Positions 1 to 5,886 of a DNA stretch of 21,405 nucleotides are shown piece after piece. Made by a program: the position numbers and the translations under genes. The notes under the pieces were generated by a model that ran no database searches, had not been told where the DNA came from, and was given only the letters and a program-made list of their open reading frames with translations. Numbering within the stretch: position 1 is the stretch's first letter; every line of letters begins with the position of its first letter. Location of the stretch: the NCBI GenBank assembly GCA_947630865.1, contig CANRJE010000012.1, positions 1-21,405 on the forward strand. Direction: 5' to 3'. Origin of the DNA: an uncultured Bacilli bacterium. GTDB lineage: Bacteria > Bacillota_I > Bacilli_A > RF39 > UBA660.

Positions 1-1
1 A

Positions 2-205
2 CTTGTTAAAATGGCTGCTCAAAAGGGAAAGAGTACTCGTCCTAATATCAAACTTGGTATTTGTGGAGAACATGGTGGAGAACCTTCAACAGTTGAATTC
101 TGTCATAATATTGGACTAACTTATGTATCATGTTCACCTTATCGTGTGCCAATAGCAAGACTAGCTGCTGCTCAAGCTGCTATTAATGAAAAAAATAATA
201 AATAA
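2..205 (+). CDS. ppdK: Pyruvate, phosphate dikinase, C-terminal fragment
   Basis: This is the 3' end of a gene entering from the left edge; the frame is open from base 2, so the Met codon at 11 is internal. The 67 residues carry the end of the PEP-utilising TIM-barrel domain. The GICGEHGG motif, the cysteine in VEFCHNIGL, and YVSCSPYRVPIARLAAAQAAI match the end of PPDK, where the CxPYRVP-type cysteine is the general acid for pyruvate/PEP. PPDK (about 880 residues) interconverts pyruvate, ATP and Pi with PEP, AMP and PPi in the cytosol. The protein ends normally and a strong terminator follows 9 bases later. PEP synthase or enzyme I of the PTS share this barrel, but the wording here is PPDK-like. 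Confidence 0.93.
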   Translation, partial: LVKMAAQKGKSTRPNIKLGICGEHGGEPSTVEFCHNIGLTYVSCSPYRVPIARLAAAQAAINEKNNK

Positions 206-213
206 TATAGATT

Positions 214-243
214 AAAGACTAAGAGGGAATCTTAGTCTTTTTT
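214..243 (+). terminator. Intrinsic terminator of ppdK
   Basis: A perfect 10-bp stem, AAAGACTAAG (214-223) with CTTAGTCTTT (231-240), has a 7-base loop and runs into T's. It follows the ppdK stop directly. Confidence 0.9.
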
Positions 244-269
244 GTGATATAATAATTGATAGATATTAT
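242..269 (+). promoter_or_regulatory. Possible promoter for the 321 gene
   Basis: TTGTGA (242-247) and TATTAT (264-269) are 16 bases apart, about 50 bases upstream of the ATG at 321. The -35 sits in the T-tail of the ppdK terminator. The match is moderate and AT richness makes chance hits common. Confidence 0.4.
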
Positions 270-320
270 AGATAAAAAATTAATTAATTATAAAAACAAA
301 TTGATATTGAAGGTGAAATT

Positions 321-602
321 ATGAAAGAAGGCGAAATAATTAATGGTGATGAATTATATACAATCAGTTTATATAATAGTAAATCAAATGATAAATCATG
401 TTTAGAAGCCGTTTCTGATAAGTTTCAAGTTGACGAATTAAAAAAGAGTGGAAATGAAAATTCAATATTAAGAATACAATTAGAATTGGCTTATGGAAAT
501 TTATATTATTATAGTTGGAGTGTTGATTGGTGGTTATATTCTCTTGAATATATGGATAAAGAAGCAAATAAAAAAAAATATAAAATAACATTGATAAAAT
601 AG
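321..602 (+). CDS. Unknown protein, probable 5' part of a frameshifted gene
   Basis: This 93-residue ORF starts at an ATG behind an AAGGTG ribosome binding site. It has no signal peptide and its C-terminal half is rich in Tyr and Trp (YYYSWSVDWWLYSLEYM). I do not recognise it alone. It stops with TAG at 600-602, but the -1 frame is open from 584 and runs without a stop into the next ORF. Adding one A to the AAAA run at 596-599 would fuse the two as ITLIK-IVNEIIKYNT-VRIWIDK. The VRIW part resembles the middle of DUF1835-type proteins, so this may be the start of one longer protein. The alternative is a genuine small upstream gene. Confidence 0.55.
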   Translation: MKEGEIINGDELYTISLYNSKSNDKSCLEAVSDKFQVDELKKSGNENSILRIQLELAYGNLYYYSWSVDWWLYSLEYMDKEANKKKYKITLIK

Positions 603-628
603 TAAATGAAATAATTAAATATAATACT

Positions 629-1774
629 GTGAGAATATGGATTGATAAAAACGACAGTAATAGTTATATGTTTTTATTGTTTTTCTTTGGTATGTTTTAT
701 TATTTAATTATAGATAAAAGAATAATAATAGTTGAAATAAATGATTATTTTAAAAATAAAAAAACTCTTGATGAGCTAATTAAATATAATTGTTTAGAGG
801 AATATGAATTATTTACAACATCTATAAATAATTATAAAACAAAGTGGGAACAACAAATGAAAATATCAAGTGACATTCGTGATTTAAGAGATGGAATTAT
901 AAAAAATTTTTCATATGAGGATTTATATAAATCAATTTTAGATGTCATAAAACCACTTGGAAGAGTAAATAGACTGGTCGCTATTACTAAACTTCAAGAA
1001 AGTAATGTTCTAAATAATGGACATCCAATTATATATAATTATTTAATACAATGTTTAATACGAAATAATACTTTAGAAGAATATAAAATAGAAAATAATG
1101 GTAATTCAACTTATGATGAATATGTTAATAACGAGATTGAATATGTTCCATGGCGTTATTGCTTGGTAGGAAATATTATTGATAGAAGAATATATGGAGA
1201 AAATCATGAAATAAAATACGGAACTAAAAATTTCTCTCCAGGTACAAAAGTATATGTTGATTATGCTCAATGGAGAGATGGTGGAGAACAAAGAGTTGTT
1301 ATTGGTCTTCCAAGAAACAGAAAAAAATTGATTGAATGTGTCATTAAAGAAGAATTTATTTGTAACTATAGACTTAAAAAAATTTATCCTTCAGCAGTAT
1401 TAGACAAAATGGATACATCAAAGTATTCATGGTGGGGAAGAGACAAAGAAACAAAAAATTGGATAATAAAAACAGCAAAATCTTCAAATATGTATGCTAC
1501 AAATGGAGAAAAGGGATTAAAAAATGAAACAGCAAACGAATTCCTAGCTAATATTGATAAATTAAATACTGATGAAAAATTACTAAAACGTATATCTAGC
1601 GAATTTAACATAACTTCAGTAAATGCTTTAGTTGAATATTGTAAGAAATTAATAACAAAAAAAAGATGTAAAATTTTAAGAGAAGGAAAAAACTGGTGTT
1701 GTGAAATAGACAATATTAGAATTATTGTTAATGCAGTTAACTATACTATTGTTGCGATGCATGTTATTGTTTAA
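629..1774 (+). CDS. Unknown protein with DUF3781-like C-terminus, probable 3' part of a frameshifted gene
   Basis: The longest start is GTG at 629, giving 381 residues, but no ribosome binding site precedes it and the frame is open back to 584. That argues it is the continuation of the 321 ORF. Residues 1-170 (VRIW-like start, then SSDIRDLRDGI and LGRVNRLVAITKLQES) resemble a DUF1835/DUF3658 arrangement. Residues 172-290 form a soluble block with YCLVGNIIDRRIYGE, GTKNFSPGTKVYVDYAQW and VVIGLPRNRKKLIE. Residues 315-381 (LVEYCKKLI, CKILREGKNWCCEIDNIRI, VNYTIVAM) resemble DUF3781. These family names are pattern memory, not a search. No function is known. A hairpin with a T-tract follows. It could be an intact gene using programmed -1 slippage, or a decaying one. 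Confidence 0.6.
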   Translation: MRIWIDKNDSNSYMFLLFFFGMFYYLIIDKRIIIVEINDYFKNKKTLDELIKYNCLEEYELFTTSINNYKTKWEQQMKISSDIRDLRDGIIKNFSYEDLYKSILDVIKPLGRVNRLVAITKLQESNVLNNGHPIIYNYLIQCLIRNNTLEEYKIENNGNSTYDEYVNNEIEYVPWRYCLVGNIIDRRIYGENHEIKYGTKNFSPGTKVYVDYAQWRDGGEQRVVIGLPRNRKKLIECVIKEEFICNYRLKKIYPSAVLDKMDTSKYSWWGRDKETKNWIIKTAKSSNMYATNGEKGLKNETANEFLANIDKLNTDEKLLKRISSEFNITSVNALVEYCKKLITKKRCKILREGKNWCCEIDNIRIIVNAVNYTIVAMHVIV

Positions 1775-1785
1775 ATTTTTATGAT

Positions 1786-1814
1786 GAAAAAGGCAGAAAT
1801 ATTTCTGTTTTTTA
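1786..1814 (+). terminator. Hairpin terminator after the 629-1774 ORF
   Basis: The palindrome CAGAAAT/ATTTCTG (1794-1807) is extended by two G-U pairs and A-T pairs to 1786-1814 and ends in TTTTTT. The real loop will be formed by the central AT bases. It lies 11 bases after the stop codon. Confidence 0.6.
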
Positions 1815-1828
1815 TAATATGTCATGTT

Positions 1829-1863
1829 AATCGTTCAGCTAATTTTCGAACGATTGAACGATT
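1829..1863 (+). repeat. Triple GAACGATT repeat, possible operator
   Basis: AATCGTTC at 1829-1836 is followed by two tandem GAACGATT copies at 1848-1855 and 1856-1863, the reverse complement of the first. The array ends 3 bases before a TTGACT -35 box, a typical place for a regulator site. The HTH protein encoded at 2160 is an obvious candidate binder, but nothing in the sequence proves it. Confidence 0.5.
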
Positions 1864-1866
1864 TTG

Positions 1867-1897
1867 TTGACTAAAAAAATTATTTTGGTAATATAAT
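1867..1897 (+). promoter_or_regulatory. Putative promoter upstream of the HTH-gene leader
   Basis: TTGACT (1867-1872) and a perfect TATAAT (1892-1897) are 19 bases apart, longer than the 17-base optimum. The predicted start is near 1904, so the transcript would meet a hairpin terminator at 1958-1997 before the 2160 gene. Confidence 0.5.
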
Positions 1898-1957
1898 AAT
1901 ATCTATGGTAAGATAGTGGTATAAGTCGTTATCAAAGAAAAAGGCAAAATAATAGTT

Positions 1958-1997
1958 AAAAAAATAAAGAAACGATTAAATATTTCTTTATTTTTTT
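1958..1997 (+). terminator. 15-bp hairpin terminator or attenuator in the leader
   Basis: The bases at 1958-1972 pair perfectly with 1983-1997 around a 10-base loop; the 3' arm ends in seven T's. The stem is A-T rich with only two G-C pairs. Because A's precede and T's follow, it could act on both strands. Lying about 90 bases after the putative promoter, it could end a small RNA or attenuate the downstream gene. Confidence 0.55.
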
Positions 1998-2043
1998 CAA
2001 TTTTTCTTGAAGTTAAAATGAAAATATGATAAATTGTTTAATG

Positions 2044-2119
2044 AGTTGAGAAATCAACTTTGTGATTTAAATATTTATATGAACAAAACCTATTTAAATT
2101 GTAAGAAATAAAACTTACA
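2044..2119 (+). promoter_or_regulatory. Hairpin-rich 5' leader of the HTH gene
   Basis: Three consecutive stems precede the ribosome binding site. AGTTGA (2044-2049) pairs with TCAACT (2054-2059) around a GAAA tetraloop. ATTTAAATA (from 2065) pairs with TATTTAAAT (ending 2099). TGTAAG (2100-2105) pairs with CTTACA (2114-2119). I recognise no known riboswitch class. An alternative promoter with a TATGAT -10 at 2025-2030 could start just upstream. Confidence 0.4.
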
Positions 2120-2159
2120 GTTGGATTACAAAGAAAATATTAATTATTAGGAGGTTCAT

Positions 2160-2528
2160 ATGAAAGAAAGTTGTAAAGACTATTTAGGTCACATTGAATC
2201 AAAGAGTTTTAATGAGATGCTTTTTAGTTTTATAGATAAAAGCGGTCATAAAGATTCTGAGATTTATAAAAAGGTAAATATAGATAGAAAGTTATTTTCA
2301 AAGATAAGATGTGATAGAAATTATATTCCGCGTAGAAATGTAATTATCAAATTATGCTTAGCTTTAAGATTAGACAGAAAAGATTTTAATAAACTATTAA
2401 ATTCTGCTGGCTACTCATTAAGTAATAGCAAATTTGATCAAGTTATATCATATTGCTTAGAAAATAAGATTTTTGATCTTTATCAAGTAAATGATTACCT
2501 ATATACTTTTTGTGGCACCTTGTTATAG
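2160..2528 (+). CDS. Small helix-turn-helix protein
   Basis: This 122-residue protein starts at the ATG behind a strong AGGAGG site at 2150-2155. Residues 16-118 match a small HTH family common in Bacillota. Its hallmarks are SFNEML..FIDKSGHKDSEIYKK, then VNIDRKLFSKIR as the likely recognition helix, LCLALRLDRKDFNKLLNSAGYSLS, and a final CLENKIFDLYQVNDYLY segment. Family members are small cytosolic regulators or adaptors, often next to stress or phage-related genes; no ligand is known. It has a long structured leader and upstream repeats, so it may be autoregulated. The last codons and stop lie inside the terminator hairpin. I am confident of the fold and family feel, not of any target. Confidence 0.75.
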   Translation: MKESCKDYLGHIESKSFNEMLFSFIDKSGHKDSEIYKKVNIDRKLFSKIRCDRNYIPRRNVIIKLCLALRLDRKDFNKLLNSAGYSLSNSKFDQVISYCLENKIFDLYQVNDYLYTFCGTLL

Positions 2529-2540
2529 GTGCTTTTTTTT
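2515..2540 (+). terminator. Terminator overlapping the stop codon of the HTH gene
   Basis: GCACCT (2515-2520) pairs with AGGTGC (2527-2532) around TGTTAT, followed by eight T's. The TAG stop (2526-2528) lies in the loop and 3' arm, so a ribosome finishing the gene covers the hairpin. Confidence 0.88.
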
Positions 2541-2611
2541 GTCGCTTTTTTCGCGACCATTTCAATTTCTAATTATATTAGAATTGAATTGTTAAAGGGA
2601 GAGTGATTATT

Positions 2612-3112
2612 ATGAAAACAAATATTTCATCATTAATGGGTTTAATAACTGAAGAGGAAAAAAATTTAAATAGTAGACTTTATACTATTAAAGAAAATGC
2701 AATTAGTACATCTGTCGAAGAACTTGATGGTCGAATTAATATAATCGAGGATAATAAAAAATCTTTTATGCAAGACTTAAAAGGAATCGAAAGTACGGTT
2801 GATAAGTTATCAAAATTAAAAGCCATTCTTTATGAAAAAAATAATCAATTTAAATTAAGCGATGGTAGAAGTATTCAACAAGCAATAATTGATAATAAAA
2901 ATCTAAGACGACTTAAGTCGACATATGAGCAATTATTACTTTGTAAAAATTCTAAAAGAAGAATAACAGAAGTTAATAATTCCTATTTTGAATGTAAAAC
3001 AGTTAATTTTGATTCAGAGACATTGAAAAATAAATTAGATAAACTTGATATGGAAATACAAAAGACAGATTTTGAAATTTCTAAACTTAATTCCATAGAA
3101 TTCAAAATTTAA
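2612..3112 (+). CDS. Coiled-coil protein, DIP1984/septicolysin-like
   Basis: The start is ATG 2612, 8-9 bases after the GGGAGAG site; an in-frame GTG at 2603 overlaps that site and is less likely. The 166-residue product has no signal peptide or membrane segment. It is mostly helical: coiled coil at about 10-80, a conserved turn YEKNNQFKLSDGRSIQQAI at about 80-98, a second helix pair, and a last coiled coil with IQKTDFEISKLNS. The LSDGR-type turn after a long helix and the final IQ..DFEI are reminiscent of the DIP1984 (septicolysin) family, whose function is poorly known. It follows the HTH gene but has its own ribosome binding site after that gene's terminator. Confidence 0.6.
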   Translation: MKTNISSLMGLITEEEKNLNSRLYTIKENAISTSVEELDGRINIIEDNKKSFMQDLKGIESTVDKLSKLKAILYEKNNQFKLSDGRSIQQAIIDNKNLRRLKSTYEQLLLCKNSKRRITEVNNSYFECKTVNFDSETLKNKLDKLDMEIQKTDFEISKLNSIEFKI

Positions 3113-3344
3113 TAGCTGAGGTTCTACTAAGTTATTTTGTAGATTAAATAAAATAGAAAGTTTTTAGCCTAAGTGTTTCTTATTATCCATTTTAGATTTT
3201 GGTATATGTTTATATGTTAGTATTACAATTTATTTTAATATTATAATTTATAGTTTTTTGCTAAATGAAATTGAATTTATAATTTATTTTGAGGTTGAAT
3301 ATAAAAAATTAATAATTAATAAATGTAGGATAATAAGAAAGGCG

Positions 3345-3392
3345 AACAGAATCCTTATTATGTTTCTCATTGGAAATATAATAAGGACTGTT
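3345..3392 (+). terminator. Long near-perfect hairpin with T-tail (terminator or small RNA end)
   Basis: AACAG (3345-3349) pairs with CTGTT, then TCCTTATTAT (3352-3361) pairs with ATAATAAGGA (3378-3387), then GTTTC with GAAAT (one G-U). The total is about 20 bp with a 2-base bulge and a 6-base loop, TCATTG. TTTTATTAT follows. It lies 230 bases after the nearest upstream gene, so it may end a small RNA or be a remnant. Confidence 0.6.
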
Positions 3393-3540
3393 TTATTATA
3401 GAGATGTTAAAAAATAAAGTGGAAGGTAAATAGGCATAATTTAAATAATGGTTGGTTTCATTAAGAAAAAAACAAAATAATAAATAAAAATAATTAAGTC
3501 ACTATTGTTATTACAACTACAAATAAATCTTTAAAAATAT

Positions 3541-3591
3541 AAAAAAGAGGCCTCTTAAACAATTTATTTAATTGCAAGATAGTCTCTTTTT
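3541..3591. terminator. Bidirectional terminator between convergent genes
   Basis: AAAAAGAG near 3541-3549 pairs with CTCTTTTT (3584-3591), with an inner CAATT/AATTG stem. A's on one side and T's on the other let it serve both the plus-strand coiled-coil gene and the minus-strand YdcF-like gene that ends at 3633. Confidence 0.65.
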
Positions 3592-3632
3592 ATTGTTGTT
3601 TACTAATTGAGTTAATCTAATAATTCCCTTTT

Positions 3633-5111
3633 TTAAATAATATTTGATAAATATAGTGTACTAATCATAATTAAAGCTACAATAATTATTAAGCTTATTA
3701 TCATAATATGTTTCTTTTTTTCAGAATAAATAGTAGCAATAAATTCTCTAATAAAAGCATTTATCCAAAAGTAAGTTTTGGTTCTTGCTCCAATACATTC
3801 AATAGGAATATGTTGTTTAGTAGCTATTACGCCAGCTCTAAAAATATGATAATTAGTTGTAGATAAAATAATATTAGCTTTATCCATCTTCCTTTTAATT
3901 ATATTATATGAAAATTTAATATTTTCAAAAGTATTTTTAGATTTATCTTCCATTATAATATTTTTTTCTTTGATTCCTCGTTTTAATAAATAATTTTTTA
4001 TAGCCTCTGCTTCAGAAATTACTTCATTTGATCCTTTCCCACCTGATGGAATAAATATTAAGTCTTTTCCAGTTTCTTTCTTTTGAAAGTCTCTAAATTC
4101 AATAGCTTTATCAACTCTTCCTTTTAATAAATTAGTTAATGTTCCATCTTTTTTTATCATACAGCCAAGTATCAAAATAAAATCTTTATTTAAATGCGGT
4201 TTACGTTTTATTGCTATAAGTTGCAATATGATAGTACTAAGTAAAATACATTCAATATATGATATTATTACATAGACAGAAAGATTAACAAATTCTTGAA
4301 TATATAAAGCTATTCCTTGTTCATTATGAACATCTATCCAAACTGCTGATTGTAATATATTATTTAATATAAGAGGAAAAAAAGTTATAAGATAAAAACT
4401 TATATTCAATATTAAACCTAAAATATTTTTAATTTTAAATCCTTCTTTTTTTATTAAAACAATATTACTTATAGTAACTAAAATAGAAGTTATAAAAGCA
4501 ATAGGTAATAAAGTGGTTGAGAAGGTATAGCTCGATTCAATAGTTGATTTTATTGTATGAATAAGTCCATCGTAATTTAAAATTGTAAGAAATTGATTTA
4601 ATAAAACAAAACTCAAAAATATAATGATACCTAAATAAGCTATATTTTTATATTGATAAATATTTTTTTTCACATTTTGTTTATAGATTTTAATTATTAA
4701 ATACAATACATATGTAAGGATAATTATAATTGAAATAGGTATAATTATACTACCATTACAATTACCAAAATAACTATCTGTAGTTATAATTCCTAAATTG
4801 TGAACATAAATAGGAATTATATCATAAAAACTTTCATCATCACTTTTAATAGTTATATATGTTTTACCAGGTGTAATAGCTTCAATTTTCAATGAAAGAA
4901 CGCCGTTTTGTAATTTTTTATCAGTTAATTTAATAATTTGTTCATTTTTAGAAGTTTCAATAATTAGATTATTGAGATTATAAGAACTATCGATATTATC
5001 AAATTTTACAATATGAGTTTTACCATTTATAACTATAATAGTAATAGAGGTTATTAATAATAAAATAGATAAAATTATAACTTTTACTTTATTACTTAAT
5101 TTCTTTAACAT
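3633..5111 (-). CDS. Membrane YdcF/SanA-like DUF218 protein with extracellular N-terminal domain
   Basis: The 492-residue protein starts at ATG 5111 behind an AAGAAGG site. A membrane anchor at 10-28 is followed by an exported beta-rich region at about 33-110, resembling a bacterial Ig-like fold (ITPGKTYITIKSDDESF). Hydrophobic segments follow at about 121-141, 157-178, 200-220, 228-249 and 275-300. The DUF218/YdcF domain spans about 308-460, with ILILGCMIK, TLTNLLKGRVDKA, PSGGKG, EAEAIKNYL, SKNTFENI and TTNYHIFRA in family order. A last membrane helix lies at 468-490. DUF218 proteins (SanA, ElyC, YdcF) are linked to envelope integrity and undecaprenyl-phosphate metabolism; the exact reaction is unknown. 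The hydrophobic middle resembles larger Bacillota YdcF proteins, while the Ig-like front domain is less usual. Confidence 0.85.
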   Translation of the reverse strand: MLKKLSNKVKVIILSILLLITSITIIVINGKTHIVKFDNIDSSYNLNNLIIETSKNEQIIKLTDKKLQNGVLSLKIEAITPGKTYITIKSDDESFYDIIPIYVHNLGIITTDSYFGNCNGSIIIPISIIIILTYVLYLIIKIYKQNVKKNIYQYKNIAYLGIIIFLSFVLLNQFLTILNYDGLIHTIKSTIESSYTFSTTLLPIAFITSILVTISNIVLIKKEGFKIKNILGLILNISFYLITFFPLILNNILQSAVWIDVHNEQGIALYIQEFVNLSVYVIISYIECILLSTIILQLIAIKRKPHLNKDFILILGCMIKKDGTLTNLLKGRVDKAIEFRDFQKKETGKDLIFIPSGGKGSNEVISEAEAIKNYLLKRGIKEKNIIMEDKSKNTFENIKFSYNIIKRKMDKANIILSTTNYHIFRAGVIATKQHIPIECIGARTKTYFWINAFIREFIATIYSEKKKHIMIISLIIIVALIMISTLYLSNII

Positions 5112-5158
5112 ATTTATACCTTCTTAATCGCTTTTTAAACTGAACTAAACACATATGT

Positions 5159-5167
5159 ATTGTAGCA
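5159..5167 (-). promoter_or_regulatory. Extended -10 promoter of the YdcF-like gene
   Basis: On the minus strand TGC-TACAAT is an extended -10 (TGNTATAAT type), with a weak TTTATT at the -35 distance (5182-5187). The start would be near 5152, giving a leader of about 40 bases. Confidence 0.5.
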
Positions 5168-5249
5168 TTATTGAAATAAAAAATAAATAAGACTTTTAAT
5201 AAATTTCTTTACTCAATATTATCATCTTTATTTTTGAAATAAAATACTG

Positions 5250-5255
5250 TATAAT
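5250..5255 (+). promoter_or_regulatory. -10 element of the lipoprotein gene
   Basis: A perfect TATAAT, preceded directly by TG, lies 23 bases before the ATG at 5279. The -35 region is poor. Confidence 0.4.
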
Positions 5256-5278
5256 AAACTAAAGAAGGAGAAAAAAAT

Positions 5279-5740
5279 ATGAAAAAAATTAGTACAATAT
5301 TTTTATGTTTATTAACATTTATTTTAATTACTGGTTGTGTAGCAAAGGAGAGAACATTAGTTTGCACAACTACAGAAACAGATGATGATATGGATAATGA
5401 ACAAGTAATATCTATGACTTATAAAGGAAATAAGTTAAAACATATGAAAATGGAAGTAAATATTAAGGTTAAAGATTCTGATGTTAAAAATAACTGGAAT
5501 ATGTTTAAAGAGGAAATGGATAAAAACAATCAAGAATTTGATAAAGATGGTCTTACTTTAAAAGTTGAAAGTGATGATAAAAATTATGAATATAAAACAA
5601 CCTTAGATATTGACGTTGAAAATGCTACTGAAGAAGCGTTAAAAGAACAAGGATTTGATGGCATAAAGGACGATAGAAGTACTTTAGAAGATAGTAAAAA
5701 AGCAGCTGAAAAAGATGGTGCTACTTGTGTAATAAAATAA
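5279..5740 (+). CDS. Secreted lipoprotein, DUF1307/YehR-like
   Basis: The 153-residue protein starts behind AAGAAGGAG. A lipoprotein signal peptide (KK, hydrophobic core, LITGC) predicts lipidation of Cys20 and anchoring to the outer face of the membrane. The mature part is soluble, acidic and Lys/Asp/Glu rich. It contains SMTYKGNKLKHMKMEVNI, a hydrophilic helical middle, a second beta segment YEYKTTLDIDV, and a C-terminal DGATCVIK. The two non-lipobox cysteines (in LVCTTT and ATCVIK) could form a disulfide. The size, layout and the cysteine pair recall the DUF1307/YehR lipoproteins of Bacillota, which lack a known function. It is divergent from the YdcF-like gene and seems to be a single-gene unit. 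Confidence 0.75.
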   Translation: MKKISTIFLCLLTFILITGCVAKERTLVCTTTETDDDMDNEQVISMTYKGNKLKHMKMEVNIKVKDSDVKNNWNMFKEEMDKNNQEFDKDGLTLKVESDDKNYEYKTTLDIDVENATEEALKEQGFDGIKDDRSTLEDSKKAAEKDGATCVIK

Positions 5741-5805
5741 ATTTCTTACTAAAAATTTAAATTGGTACGCAAGATATTATATTTATTGATTATTAATTAT
5801 TTGAA

Positions 5806-5834
5806 TTGCTAATTAAAGAAGCATTTGTTATAAT
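5806..5834 (+). promoter_or_regulatory. Promoter of argS
   Basis: TTGCTA (5806-5811), a 17-base spacer and TATAAT (5829-5834) preceded by TGT make a consensus extended -10. The start is predicted near 5841, with a leader of about 45 bases and no hairpin that would suggest a T-box. Confidence 0.8.
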
Positions 5835-5886
5835 ATAGAAACTGATTAAAATTATCCCCAAAATAGTGGATAAGTAAGGAGGAATT

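Larger units (their letters stand above)
3113..3632. other. 520-bp non-coding stretch between convergent genes
   Basis: I see no credible gene here; short frames lack ribosome binding sites. It holds the long hairpin at 3345-3392 and the bidirectional terminator at 3541-3591. The rest is plain AT-rich sequence. A weak TTTTTG-N17-TATAAT (3255-3283) might start a short transcript ending at 3392. Confidence 0.5.

Noticed and set aside
1384..1713. Minus-strand reading frame of 109 codons
   Set aside because: It is antisense to the 629-1774 ORF, has no ribosome binding site, and its hydrophobic make-up is the complement of that gene's codons.
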